In this document: piece by piece, positions 34,801-43,029 of the stretch
Numbering within the stretch: position 1 is the first letter of the stretch
How the letters are laid out: each line of letters begins with the position of its first letter
Source of the DNA: Streptomyces sp. SCUT-3
GTDB lineage: Bacteria; Actinomycetota; Actinomycetes; Streptomycetales; Streptomycetaceae
Assembly: GCF_014083985.1 (NCBI RefSeq)
Contig: NZ_CP046907.1
Span: forward strand, 4,564,501 to 4,628,500
Length of the DNA: 64,000 bases
Reading direction: 5' to 3'
Program-made: the position numbers and the translations under genes
The notes under the pieces: generated by a model
Told to the model about the DNA's origin: nothing
Database searches by the model: none
The model's input: the letters and a program-made list of their open reading frames with translations, nothing else

Positions 34801-37350
34801 GCCCCCGACGGCGGCATCGAGGTGGCCGGCGGCCGGCTCACCGACGAGGGCCACTGGCTGCGACTGAAGCCCGCGCGCGGAGGCCTGACCGAGGAGCAAG
34901 AGGAGAAGTACCCGCACCTGAAGGACTGGGCGGCCTTCACCGTCGACCCGCGCGACCGCGACCGGGTGCGCACCGCGCTGACCGGCCAGGTGATCGCCAC
35001 CCAGCGCACCGCCGACGGCGCCCTGCTGACCGCCACCGGCGTGCAGACCGCCGGCGTCCTGGACGACCTGTACGCGAAGAGGGCCGCCGGCGCGGAACTC
35101 GGCCCGGTCTTCACCGGCAGGGGGGTGGCGAAGCGGCCCGTCCTGTCGGTGTGGGCGCCCACCGCGAAGAAGGTCGCCCTCGAACTGGACGGCAGGACCG
35201 TCGCGATGCGGCGGGACGCCGGCAGCGGCGTGTGGAGCGTGACCGGCAGCCCGGGATGGCGGAACAAGCCCTACCGCTACCTGGTCACCGTCTGGGCCCC
35301 GCAGGCGGGGAAGGTCGTCACCAACAAGGTCACCGACCCGTACTCCACCGCCCTGACCGCCGACTCCGCCCGCAGCCTCGTCGTCGACCTGGCCGACCCC
35401 AGGCTCGCGCCGAAGGGCTGGAAGGGCCTGGACAAGCCGCGGGCCGCGCCCCTGACCGACGCCCGCATCCAGGAACTGCACATCCGGGACTTCTCGGTGG
35501 AGGACCCCACCGTCCCGGCCGCCGAGAAGGGCACCTACACCGCCTTCACCCGCACCGGCAGCGACGGCATGCGGCACCTGCGGAAGCTGGCCGACGCCGG
35601 CACCACTCACGTGCACCTGCTGCCCGCCTTCGACTTCGCCACCGTGCCGGAGCGCAGGGAGGACCAGAAGTCGCCCGACTGCGACCTGGCCGCCCTGCCC
35701 GCCGACTCCGCGAAGCAGCAGGAGTGCGTGTCCGCCGTCGCCGCCGACGACGCCTACAACTGGGGGTACGACCCGTACCACTACACCGTCCCCGAGGGCT
35801 CGTACGCCACCGACCCCGACGGCACCGCCCGCACCGTGCAGTTCCGCGAGATGGTGCGCGGCCTCAACGACGCCGGCCTGCGCGTGGTGATGGACGTGGT
35901 CTACAACCACACCGCCGCCTCCGGGCAGGACGCGAAGTCCGTCCTGGACCGCATCGTGCCCGGGTACTACCACCGGCTCCAGGAGGACGGCTCCGTGGCC
36001 ACCTCCACCTGCTGCGCCAACACCGCGCCGGAGAACGCGATGATGGGCAAGCTGGTCGTGGACTCCGTCGTCACCTGGGCGAAGGAGTACAAGGTCGACG
36101 GGTTCCGCTTCGACCTGATGGGCCACCACCCCAAGGCCAACATCCTCGCCGTCCGCAAGGCGCTCGACGGACTGACCGTGGAGAAGGACGGCGTCGACGG
36201 CAGGTCCGTGATCCTCTACGGCGAGGGCTGGAACTTCGGCGAGGTCGCCGACGACGCCCGCTTCGAGCAGGCCACCCAGAAGAACATGGCCGGCACCGGG
36301 ATCGCCACCTTCAGCGACCGGGCCCGCGACGCGGTGCGCGGCGGCGGCCCGTTCGACTCCGACCCCGGCGTGCAGGGCTTCGCCTCCGGCCTGTTCACCG
36401 ACCCCAACGGCTCGAAGGCCAACGGCACCGCGGCCGAGCAGAAGGCGCGGCTGCTGCACTACCAGGACCTGCTCAAGGTCGGCCTGTCCGGCAACCTGGC
36501 CGACTACACCTTCACCGACACCGGCGGCAGGCGGGTCAAGGGCTCCCAGGTGGACTACAACGGGGCGCCGGCCGGGTACGCCGACGCCCCCGGCGACGCC
36601 CTCGCCTACGCCGACGCCCACGACAACGAGACCCTCTACGACGCGCTGGCGTTCAAGCTGCCGAAGGACACCCCGGCCGCGGACCGCGCCCGCATGCAGG
36701 TCCTGGCCATGGCCACCGCGGCCCTCTCCCAGGGCCCGGTGCTCTCCCAGGCCGGCAGCGACCTGCTGCGCTCGAAGTCCCTGGACCGCAACTCCTACGA
36801 CAGCGGCGACTGGTTCAACGCGATCCAGTGGCCGTCCTCCTCCGGGTCCTCCGGCGGGTCCTCCGGCGGGTCCGGGAAGGGGTGCCCGGCCGGCAACGGC
36901 TTCGGCCGCGGCCTGCCGCCCGCCGCGGACAACGAGGACAAGTGGCCGTACGCCGGGCCGCTGCTGCGCGGCGCCTCCGTGCAGCCGGACTGCGGGCGGA
37001 TCACCGGGGCGTCCGCCGCCTACCGGGACCTGCTGCGCATCCGCTCCACCGAGGACGGCTTCGGCCTGACCACGGCGGGGCAGGTCCAGGAGCGGCTGTC
37101 CTTCCCCCTGTCGGGGCCGGACGAGACCCCGGGCGTGGTCACCATGCGCCTCGGCGACCTGGTCGTGGTCTTCAACGCCACGCCCGAGGCGCAGGAGCAG
37201 GAGGTGGCCTCCCTGGCCGGCGAGGAGTACGCCCTGCACCCGGTGCAGGCGTCCGGCTCGGACGCCGTGGTGAAGAGGTCCGGCTACGAGGCCGGCAGCG
37301 GGACGTTCACCGTCCCCGCCCGCACCGTCGCCGTCTTCACCGCGGACTGA
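31873..37350 (+). CDS. pulA: Secreted bifunctional alpha-amylase/pullulanase
   Basis: 1,825 residues, extracellular, degrading alpha-1,4 and alpha-1,6 links of starch/pullulan. The signal peptide spans roughly residues 1-37 (AAALAAAVLLGAAPAATPAA). First GH13 domain, about 45-610: FYFVLPDRFADGD, VDGFRIDTVKHVDMAF (Asp ~310), FMFGEVYS (Glu ~345), FLGNHDMGRIG (Asp ~415). Then an Ig-like segment, two CBM41/PUD modules (about 730-830 and 840-935, each with HYxRxDGDYxGW), a CBM48-like module (~1080) and a pullulanase-type GH13: VVMDVVYNHTAASGQ, VDGFRFDLMGHHPKANIL, LYGEGWNFGEV, DAHDNETLYDAL. A Ser/Gly-rich insert lies near 1655. The GTG at 31873 is chosen because GAGGAG sits four bases upstream; longer in-frame ATG has none. 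Matches the S. coelicolor SCO2226 type. Confidence 0.95.
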   Translation: MSVSSRAPSRTRTAAAALAAAVLLGAAPAATPAAAAAQPPPPPSDKALAAAPDRHDLTREQFYFVLPDRFADGDRGNNTGGLSGGRTTTGYDPADKGFYHGGDLKGLTERLDYIKGLGTTALWMAPIFKNRPVQGEGKDASAGYHGYWITDFTRVDPHFGTDADLEKLIDTAHAKGMKVFFDVITNHTADVVGNEEKAHGYLSKGAFPYLAKDGRPFDDSDGVKASDVDADSFPYTPAVDPAEKDVKVPAWLNDPEMYHNRGDSTFAGESAGHGDFSGLDDLWTERPEVVEGMERIYERWVKDFDVDGFRIDTVKHVDMAFWTQWATALDAYAAKQGRDDFFMFGEVYSADPAVTAPYVTRGRLDSTLDFPLQDATRAYVSQGGSAQRLSKVFAEDHRYTTDRANAYEQVTFLGNHDMGRIGAFLKQDNPGASDAELLRRSRLADEVMFLGRGNPVVYYGDEQGFTGAGGDKDARQTMFASRTADYLDDDRIGTGDGHDTDAYDTSHPLYRTIAGLSALTRKHPALRDGVQTERYADDGAGVYAFSRTDARQQVEYVVAVNNATEPKKARIPTFSAETGFTALWPKAAAEAGRKAVTDADAALSVEVPALSAVVYRADGRLPAPDAAPRITLRAPEAGATGTAAVTATVPGDGLNRVVLAAQAGNGKWKVLGSADHAPYRAGHDLTGVAPGTVLRYKAVVIDSAGRTASATATGTAGAPEPEAPPTAVSRDHAVVHYKRPDGDYDGWQLYAWGDLADGEATQWPAGHAFTGRDAYGAFAWVKLRKGASNVGFVVVKDGVKDGDADRSIDLSKTGEVWIEQGEEKVLDRAPEGAYPEPDRSKAVLHYHRADGDYAGWGLHTWTGAAEPTDWAKPLEPVRTDAYGAVFEVPLVEGATGLSYIVHKGDTKDLPTDQSLDLAGTGHEAWLIAGQEKYLLPQTSGSAADLDLGEARAQWVDRDTVAWKASSPDAASTQLVYAPDGGIEVAGGRLTDEGHWLRLKPARGGLTEEQEEKYPHLKDWAAFTVDPRDRDRVRTALTGQVIATQRTADGALLTATGVQTAGVLDDLYAKRAAGAELGPVFTGRGVAKRPVLSVWAPTAKKVALELDGRTVAMRRDAGSGVWSVTGSPGWRNKPYRYLVTVWAPQAGKVVTNKVTDPYSTALTADSARSLVVDLADPRLAPKGWKGLDKPRAAPLTDARIQELHIRDFSVEDPTVPAAEKGTYTAFTRTGSDGMRHLRKLADAGTTHVHLLPAFDFATVPERREDQKSPDCDLAALPADSAKQQECVSAVAADDAYNWGYDPYHYTVPEGSYATDPDGTARTVQFREMVRGLNDAGLRVVMDVVYNHTAASGQDAKSVLDRIVPGYYHRLQEDGSVATSTCCANTAPENAMMGKLVVDSVVTWAKEYKVDGFRFDLMGHHPKANILAVRKALDGLTVEKDGVDGRSVILYGEGWNFGEVADDARFEQATQKNMAGTGIATFSDRARDAVRGGGPFDSDPGVQGFASGLFTDPNGSKANGTAAEQKARLLHYQDLLKVGLSGNLADYTFTDTGGRRVKGSQVDYNGAPAGYADAPGDALAYADAHDNETLYDALAFKLPKDTPAADRARMQVLAMATAALSQGPVLSQAGSDLLRSKSLDRNSYDSGDWFNAIQWPSSSGSSGGSSGGSGKGCPAGNGFGRGLPPAADNEDKWPYAGPLLRGASVQPDCGRITGASAAYRDLLRIRSTEDGFGLTTAGQVQERLSFPLSGPDETPGVVTMRLGDLVVVFNATPEAQEQEVASLAGEEYALHPVQASGSDAVVKRSGYEAGSGTFTVPARTVAVFTAD

Positions 37351-37357
37351 CGGCGCG

Positions 37358-37438
37358 CCGGCCCCCGGCGGTACGTCCGCCGTGGGGGCCGGCCCGGCGC
37401 CCCGGGCCCGTCCGCACGAGCGGGCGGGCCCCGGGGCG
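37358..37438. terminator. Two consecutive terminator hairpins after the pullulanase gene
   Basis: The first (37358-37392) pairs CCGGCCCCC-GGCGG with CCGCC-GT-GGGGGCCGG. The second (37398-37438) pairs CGCCCCGGGCCCG with its near-perfect complement at 37425-37438. Both begin within 50 bases of the stop and lack U-tracts. Confidence 0.8.
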
Positions 37439-37562
37439 TTCGTGTGGCGGTCGTGTGGGGGTGGTGTCACGCGTCTTGTGCGACGGGCGCGCCATGCACG
37501 ACCCTGAGGGGCGAGTCCCGCATACCGTCGGTAACACCTCCGTGAGGATCTGACCCGTCCTG

Positions 37563-38447
37563 ATGCTTGCCGCCTCCACGTACACCGCCCACTCCGCCCC
37601 CGAGGCCGCGGCACCCGTGCGCACGGTCACCGCCGGCGTCCGCGCCGCGTACCTGTGGCCCCTGTTCCTGCTCTGCACGGGGCTCGCCCTGGCCCTGCTG
37701 CTCTTCTCCGGGGACACCGGGAAGTTCTTCGTCTGGACCGTGCGCTCGCCGCTCACCGCGGCGACCATCGGCGCCTACTACGCCAGCGCCGCGGCGCTGT
37801 TCGCGGAGAGCCTGCGGCAGCGGCGCTGGGTGGACGCCAGGATGGGCGTCCACCTGTCGCTCCTGCAACTGCTGATCATGCTGACCGTCACCCTGTTCAA
37901 CTACGACAAGATCCACCTGATCGACACCAACAGCACCAGCTTCGTCGGAGCCTGGCTGTGGCTGGTCGTGCACATCGTCTTCCCGGTGATCGCCCTCACC
38001 CTGCTGGGGGCGCAGGCGCAGACGCCCGGCGTCAACCCGCCGCGCCGCGAGGCGATGCCCGTCCCCCTCGTCGTCCCCCTGGCGGCGGTCTGCCTGGCCG
38101 CCACCGCCCTCGGCCTGGCCATGCTGGTCGTCCCCGAGCGGCTGGTGGACCTGTGGCCGTGGCAGGCCAGCCCGCTGGACCTGCGGGCGATGGGCGCCTG
38201 GACCCTCGTCTACGGACTCGGCACCGGCTGGGTGATCCGCGAGGGCGAACCCGAGCGGATGCGCGCCGGCGCCACCGCGGTGTGCGCGCTCGGGGTGGTC
38301 GCCCTGGTCACCGTGGTGGGCTTCTTCGAGGAGATCGACTGGAGCCGCGAGAGCGTGTGGGTGTACGTCTCGGTGATGATGCTCCTGGTGCTCGTCGGCC
38401 TCTTCGGCCGGTTCCTGGCCAACCAGCCCCCGCAGGACGACGCCTGA
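37563..38447 (+). CDS. Integral membrane protein of unknown function
   Basis: 294 residues with about seven or eight hydrophobic segments (e.g. YLWPLFLLCTGLALALLLF, SLLQLLIMLTVTLFNYDKIH, VVHIVFPVIALTLLGA, VPLAAVCLAATALGLAMLV, GVVALVTVVGFFEEIDW). The repeated gap between charged loops (RQRRWVDARMG, IREGEPERMRAG) fits a multi-spanning protein with short cytoplasmic loops. No catalytic motif is recognised. It stands alone between two terminators, with a weak GAGGA site upstream of the ATG. Confidence 0.75.
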   Translation: MLAASTYTAHSAPEAAAPVRTVTAGVRAAYLWPLFLLCTGLALALLLFSGDTGKFFVWTVRSPLTAATIGAYYASAAALFAESLRQRRWVDARMGVHLSLLQLLIMLTVTLFNYDKIHLIDTNSTSFVGAWLWLVVHIVFPVIALTLLGAQAQTPGVNPPRREAMPVPLVVPLAAVCLAATALGLAMLVVPERLVDLWPWQASPLDLRAMGAWTLVYGLGTGWVIREGEPERMRAGATAVCALGVVALVTVVGFFEEIDWSRESVWVYVSVMMLLVLVGLFGRFLANQPPQDDA

Positions 38448-38573
38448 CCCCGGCGGCGCTCCGGCCCCGGGAGTGCTCCGGTTCCGGCGGTGCTCCGGTC
38501 CCGGCGGTGCTCCGGGCCCGGGCCGACGGCAGCTCCCGCCGCCGGGCCGGGCCCCTCACGGCACCCGTGCCCT

Positions 38574-39689
38574 TCAGAGGACCCGCATCCTCACCGCGCC
38601 GGCGTCCTCGCAGTCCCGCAGCCTCCGCTCCACCACGAACTCGGCCAGGGCGTCGATCTCCTCCGCCGCGGGCCCCGCCAGGGCCAGGCCGTCCAGCGCG
38701 TCCCGCGCCGACTCCAGCGCCCGCCGCGCCTCGCGCACCGCGAACTCCCGCCCGCCGGCCTCCTCCACCAGCTGCGCCGCGTACGCCGCCCGCGCCCGCG
38801 TCAGCGGCTCCCCGCCGCCCAGCAGCTTCTCCAGCCGCCCCGCCACCACCTGGTCCAGCGCGGCGGCCGCCACGACCGGCATCGTGCGCGCGCCCCTGAG
38901 CAGGCTCCCGTGGTCGGGCCTCCGGCCCGCCGTCGGGGGCCCCCAGATCCCCGTCACCTCCCGGGCGAGCTGCAGTGCCAGCCCCAGCCTGCGCCCCGCC
39001 GTGCCGAACGCCTCCACGCTGCCCGCCGAGCCACCCGCCAGCAGCGCGCCCAGCGCCGCCGCGCAGCCCAGCAGCGTGCCGGTCCGGCGCAGTGCGGCCT
39101 CCCGGTACTCGGCCGGCCGCACCGCATCGGGCCCCGCCCAGGGCCGGGACCCGAAGAGCGCCTCCTCGGAGCGGCCGTGGACGAGCCCGGCCAGCGCCCC
39201 CGAGACCAGCCGCACCGCCTGCGCGGAACGCTCCCCGCCGACCCGCGAGACCACGTCCACGGCCAGGGCCAGCAGCGCGTCGCCGGAGAGCACGGCCGGG
39301 CCCGTGCCGAACTCCTTCCAGGCGGCGGGCCGTCCGCGGCGCTGCTCCCCGCGGTCCGCCACGTCGTCGTGCACCAGCGTGGAGGCGTGCACCAGCTCCA
39401 CCGCGACCGCTCCGGGCACCGCCGACCCGCACGCGCCCCCGACGGCCTCCGCCGCCAGTACCGCCAGCGCGGGGCGGACCCCCTGGCCGGTCCCGCCGCC
39501 GCTCCCGGGGGCGGCGCGTTCCGAGCCGTCCGCGGCCACCCAGCCGAAGGAGTACGAGACCACCCGCCGCGGCCACGGATGGAGCCGGTCGACGGCGGTC
39601 CGCAGGGCGGGACGCACCAGCTCGCGGCAGCGGAGGAGGGTCTCCTCGGCAGCCGGAGCGTGGTCGACGTACGGGGTGGACAGCAACAA
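38574..39689 (-). CDS. Polyprenyl synthetase-family protein lacking the second Asp-rich motif
   Basis: 371 residues, all-alpha isoprenyl diphosphate synthase fold. The first Asp-rich motif is present (VELVHASTLVHDDVADRGEQ, DDVAD near residue 110) and GQGVRPALAVLAAEA aligns to the usual GKRLRPAL, with Gln for Lys. The second motif, normally QxxDDxxD, reads LQLAREVTGIWG, so both aspartates are missing, and the following DLRxxKxTLPV block appears as PDHGSLLRGARTMPVV. Loss of the motif that binds Mg-isopentenyl diphosphate suggests altered chemistry or a non-catalytic role. The ~55-residue N-terminal extension (RLHPWPRRVVSYSFGWV) resembles, in my recall, polyprenyl synthetase relatives found beside family 2 encapsulins. 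No encapsulin or terpene gene is nearby. Confidence 0.78.
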   Translation of the reverse strand: MLLSTPYVDHAPAAEETLLRCRELVRPALRTAVDRLHPWPRRVVSYSFGWVAADGSERAAPGSGGGTGQGVRPALAVLAAEAVGGACGSAVPGAVAVELVHASTLVHDDVADRGEQRRGRPAAWKEFGTGPAVLSGDALLALAVDVVSRVGGERSAQAVRLVSGALAGLVHGRSEEALFGSRPWAGPDAVRPAEYREAALRRTGTLLGCAAALGALLAGGSAGSVEAFGTAGRRLGLALQLAREVTGIWGPPTAGRRPDHGSLLRGARTMPVVAAAALDQVVAGRLEKLLGGGEPLTRARAAYAAQLVEEAGGREFAVREARRALESARDALDGLALAGPAAEEIDALAEFVVERRLRDCEDAGAVRMRVL

Positions 39690-39994
39690 CGGTGTTCTCC
39701 CCTCGACGCGGCGCCCGGCGCGGCGCCGACGGTCGGACCGATTCGGTGATCACGGTATCGACGGCCGCTCCGATCCCCGCCGATCACTCGAACGGCGTCG
39801 TGTCGTGACCGTTGATCATCCGATCGTCATCACGGCACGGTGCGTGCGGCACGGCACGGCACGGCACGGCGCGGGGGAGGGGGAGGGGGAGGGGGAGGGG
39901 GGCGGGGACGACGGGGGCCGGGGGACGGCAGGCGGCTTGCCGTCCCCCGGCCGGCCGGGGAGGTGGTGCGTGGTGGGGCGGGCGCCCCGGGTGG
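39690..39994. other. Intergenic stretch with CGGCA and GGGGGA microsatellites
   Basis: 305 bases between the polyprenyl synthetase start and the chitinase stop. The first ~140 bases include AT-richer text around the synthetase promoter (GATCATCCGATCGTCATC). Then come (CGGCA)n at 39847-39871 and (GGGGGA)n at 39873-39902. No ORF is supported. Confidence 0.6.
39847..39902 (+). repeat. Paired short tandem repeats, G-quadruplex-prone
   Basis: About five CGGCA units are followed at once by five (GGGGGA) units, giving at least four G-runs of four or more within 30 bases on the plus strand. This is the template strand for the flanking genes, so a G4 could form in single-stranded DNA but not in their mRNAs. 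Confidence 0.8.
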
Positions 39995-41860
39995 TCAGCC
40001 CAGGCCGCGGTGGATGGCGGTCATCAGTTCGCCGTCGGCGGTGTCGCCGCTGAACTCCCAGAAGAACGCGCCGCCCAGGCCCTTGGACTTGGCGTAGTCC
40101 ATCTTGCCGGTGACGGTGGCGGGGGTGTCGTAGCTCCACCACTGGTCGCCGCAGTGGGCGTAGGCGGTGCCGGCGACGGTGCCGTTGGCCGGGCACTTGC
40201 CCTTGAGGACCTTGTAGTCCTCGATTCCGGCCTCGTAGGTGCCCGGCGCGGCGCCGGTGGCGGTGCCGCCGGGCTCCTTCTGGGTGACGCCGGTCCAGCC
40301 GCGGCCGTAGAAGCCGATGCCCAGCAGGAGCTTCTTCGCCGGGACGCCCTTGGCGCGCAGCTTGGTCAGGGCGGCGTCGGTGTCGAACCCGGCCTGCGGG
40401 ATGCCGGGGTAGGAGGTGAGCGGGGAGTGCGGGGCGGTCGGGCCCTTGGCCGCCCAGGCGCCGAAGAAGTCGTAGGTCATGACGTTGTACCAGTCGGCGT
40501 ACTGCGAGGCGCCGGCGTAGTCGGCGGAGTCGATCTTCCCGCCGTCGGAGGCGTCTGCGGTGATGGCGGCGGTCACCAGGGCGTTCGTGCCGAACTCGGC
40601 GCGCATCGCCCTCATCATGTCGGTGAAGGCGCCGGGACCGCTGGTGTCGCAGGTCAGGCCGCAGGCGTTGGGGTACTCCCAGTCCAGGTCGATGCCGTCG
40701 AAGACGTCGGCCCAGCGGGGGTCCTCGACCAGGTCGTGGCAGGACTTCGCGAAGGCGGCGGGGTTCTTGACCGCGTCGCCGAAGCCGCCGGACCAGGTCC
40801 AGCCGCCGAAGGACCACAGCACCTTGATGTGCGGGTACTGCGCCTTGAGCTTGCGCAGCTGGTTGAAGTTGCCGCGCAGCGGCTGGTCCCAGGTGTCGGC
40901 CTTGCCGTCGACGCTCTGGTCGGCGGTGTAGGCCTTGTCGTAGTCGGCGTAGGCGTCGCCGATCGTGCACTTGCCGCCGGTGACGTTGCCGAAGGCGTAG
41001 TTGATGTGCGTGATCTTGTTCGCGGAGCCGGAGGTGACGATGTTCTTCACGTGGTAGTTGCGCCCGTAGACGCCCCAGTTGGTGAAGTAGCCGAGCTTGA
41101 CGTGCTGGCCGGGGGGCTGCTCGCCGCCCCCGCCGCCGGTGGTGCGCACGGCGACCGAGCCGCTCGCCGGGCCGGTCTGGCCGGCGGTGTCGCGGGCCCG
41201 CACCGCGTAGGAGTAGTCGGTGCCGGCGGTCAGGCCGCTGTCGGACCAGCTGGTGGTGGTGACGGTGGCGACCTTGGCGCCGTCGCGCAGCACCTCGTAG
41301 TCCTTGACGCCCTTGTCGTCGGTGGCCGCGCTCCAGGACAGCTTCACCGAGGTGTCGGTGATGCTGCTCGCGGACGGCGTGCCGGGCGCGGACGGGGGCT
41401 CGTCACCGGGGACGGACGTGCCGTCGCAGGAACCGCCGTTGAGCCTGCAGCCGGTGGGGCTGCCGCTCCCGGTGCCGTTGAAGCCGAAGCTCACGCTCGC
41501 GCCGGGGGCCAGCGAGCCGTTCCAGGACAGGTTCTTGGCCGTGTAGTGGTTGCCCGAGGCGGTGACGGTCGCGTCCCAGGAGGAGGTGACCTTCGTGCCC
41601 TCGGGGAAGTCCCACTCGACGGTCCAGCTGCTGATCGTGGTGGTCCCGGTGTTCTTGACCGTCCACTTGCCCTCGAAGCCGCTGCCCCAGTCGGAGGCCT
41701 TGGCGTAGGTGGCGGTGGCGCCGATGTCGGCGGCGCGGGCCGGGGTGGTCAGGCCGACGAGGCCGGCCACGGGGAGCAGCAGCGCCACGAGCCCGGGCAG
41801 GGCGCGGCGCCGGATGCTTCTGAAGCGGCGGGTGGTGCGTTCGGAAGTGCCTGTTCTCAA
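39995..41860 (-). CDS. Secreted GH18 chitinase with CBM2 and fibronectin III domains
   Basis: 621 residues. Twin-Arg-like basic N-terminus and signal peptide end near residue 43 (LVGLTTPARA). Modules: CBM2 (about 44-150, IGATATYAKASDWGSGFEGK to a CRLNGGSC end), fibronectin III (about 157-240, PGTPSASSITDTSVKLSWS), a Gly/Pro linker, and the GH18 barrel (about 255-620). The catalytic signature is VFDGIDLDWEYP near residue 390, with IKVLWSFGGWTWSGGF before it and YDFFGAW and GGAFFWEFSGD after it. The start is a TTG (41858-41860) with AGGAG five bases upstream. It cleaves chitin outside the cell. Two DasR-type boxes lie 100-132 bases upstream, matching known control of Streptomyces chitinases by N-acetylglucosamine signals. 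Confidence 0.94.
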   Translation of the reverse strand: MRTGTSERTTRRFRSIRRRALPGLVALLLPVAGLVGLTTPARAADIGATATYAKASDWGSGFEGKWTVKNTGTTTISSWTVEWDFPEGTKVTSSWDATVTASGNHYTAKNLSWNGSLAPGASVSFGFNGTGSGSPTGCRLNGGSCDGTSVPGDEPPSAPGTPSASSITDTSVKLSWSAATDDKGVKDYEVLRDGAKVATVTTTSWSDSGLTAGTDYSYAVRARDTAGQTGPASGSVAVRTTGGGGGEQPPGQHVKLGYFTNWGVYGRNYHVKNIVTSGSANKITHINYAFGNVTGGKCTIGDAYADYDKAYTADQSVDGKADTWDQPLRGNFNQLRKLKAQYPHIKVLWSFGGWTWSGGFGDAVKNPAAFAKSCHDLVEDPRWADVFDGIDLDWEYPNACGLTCDTSGPGAFTDMMRAMRAEFGTNALVTAAITADASDGGKIDSADYAGASQYADWYNVMTYDFFGAWAAKGPTAPHSPLTSYPGIPQAGFDTDAALTKLRAKGVPAKKLLLGIGFYGRGWTGVTQKEPGGTATGAAPGTYEAGIEDYKVLKGKCPANGTVAGTAYAHCGDQWWSYDTPATVTGKMDYAKSKGLGGAFFWEFSGDTADGELMTAIHRGLG

Positions 41861-41959
41861 GGGTGCTCCTCGAGCTGGGTCCGGACAGTGGGGGAACCTG
41901 TGCCGCCGGACGGGCCCGTACGAAATGGCATGCCCATCACAGTTGCGAGGAGAATAGAA

Positions 41960-41992
41960 AGGTCTGGACCACCGGTCAATAGGTCTGGACCA
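41960..41992. promoter_or_regulatory. Two direct repeats AGGTCTGGACCA: DasR-type operators of the chitinase gene
   Basis: Exact 12-base copies lie at 41960-41971 and 41981-41992, 21 bases apart. They match the 12-bp direct repeats of Streptomyces chitinase promoters and the DasR consensus centred on TGGTCTAGACCA, differing at the central bases. The second copy nearly touches the stop codon of the upstream kinase gene at 41996. Confidence 0.8.
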
Positions 41993-41995
41993 ATT

Positions 41996-42922
41996 TCAAC
42001 CGCCGGTGCTCCCTCCGCACCACTCCAACAGGAAGCGCGTCGCGGGATCGTCGCGCCCGGCCGCCGCCCGGGGCACCGCCACCAGTGGAGCCAGGGACCG
42101 GCACCACCCGAGGATCCGCCCGGACGACGAGCCGGGCACCAACGCGGCCAGCTCCCCGGCCCGCCGGACCGCCTCCGCCGCGTCCGCCACGCCCTCCAGC
42201 ACCCAGTCCGCGGCGTCGAAGTCCGGGACCCCCACGCAGGGACGGGGGTCGACAGCCACGAAGCCCCGCCCGGAGCCGCCGTCCAGCACGTTGCCCGGGT
42301 GGAGGTCGCCGTGCACCAGCCCCGCCGGGCCGGAACCGGCCAGGGCCGCCGCCTCCTTCCGCCCCCGCTCCAGCAGGCGCCGCAGGGACGGCTCCTCCGC
42401 CCCGCACCGCCCGGCCAGGCGGCGCCCGGCCAGGTCGAACAGGAACTCCACCCGCTCCGCCAGTGTCGGCAGCACCGACCCCGGCCCTCCCGCCGGCGCG
42501 TGCCCGCGCAGCGCCCCCAGCAGCCCGGCGGCCCGCTCCGGCCGCCACGGACCGCCGGGCAGCTCCCGCAGCGGGGTGCCCGGATCGACGCCCTCCAGCA
42601 GCAGCGCCCCGGCCTCCGGGTCCTGCGCCACCAACCCGACCACCGCCGGGATGCCGGCCCAGGCCCGCAGCGCCTCGGCCTCCTGAGCCGCGATCAGCGG
42701 ATCCGGCGTCAGCTTCATCCACACCACCGCGCCGTCGCCCCGTCGGACGCACCGGAACACCCGCGAGGTGCCGCCCCCGCCGGCCTCCAGCACCTCCAGA
42801 CCCCAACGCCCGGCCAACTCCCCGACCAGCGCGGGCAGCCGGTCGCACCACTCCCGGGCCTTGGGCCCGAACCGCACCGCGAGCCGCTCCCGCGCCTCCC
42901 GCCCCACCTCGGCGATCCCCAC
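41996..42922 (-). CDS. Aminoglycoside/hydroxyurea phosphotransferase-family kinase
   Basis: 308 residues, protein-kinase-like small-molecule kinase fold. LVHGDLHPGNVLDGG (catalytic loop, Brenner motif) near residue 205 and FVAVDPRPCVGVPDFDAADW (metal-binding DFG-like Asp) near 225 are intact. The N-lobe has WMKLTPDPLIAAQEAEAL with the ATP Lys. The spelling fits the APH(6)/hur group that inactivates streptomycin or hydroxyurea, but chromosomal homologues of unknown substrate are common, so resistance is not claimed. The start is GTG at 42920-42922. It lies about 110 bases downstream of the DUF1295 gene on the same strand. The stop is immediately before the chitinase operator region. Confidence 0.85.
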   Translation of the reverse strand: MGIAEVGREARERLAVRFGPKAREWCDRLPALVGELAGRWGLEVLEAGGGGTSRVFRCVRRGDGAVVWMKLTPDPLIAAQEAEALRAWAGIPAVVGLVAQDPEAGALLLEGVDPGTPLRELPGGPWRPERAAGLLGALRGHAPAGGPGSVLPTLAERVEFLFDLAGRRLAGRCGAEEPSLRRLLERGRKEAAALAGSGPAGLVHGDLHPGNVLDGGSGRGFVAVDPRPCVGVPDFDAADWVLEGVADAAEAVRRAGELAALVPGSSSGRILGWCRSLAPLVAVPRAAAGRDDPATRFLLEWCGGSTGG

Positions 42923-43029
42923 CGTCCGTCACCCTCCCGCCCGGCCCCTGCGCGGTGGGGCCTCCGCCCCCAGTCTGAACGCCCGGTCCCGCCCCGCCGG
43001 GCTGTGGCAGGGCGGGAACCGGCGCAGCG

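Noticed and set aside
31618-37614. A very long open frame opposite the pullulanase gene (nearly 2,000 codons)
   Set aside because: It is a shadow: in high-GC DNA the antisense frame of a real gene stays open. It is Val/Gly/Ala/Arg-rich, has no domain, and the sense strand has perfect GH13 motifs.
41976-42932. Alternative minus-strand frame over the kinase gene
   Set aside because: Slightly longer but lacks the HGDLHPGN catalytic loop that the chosen frame has, and has no family similarity.
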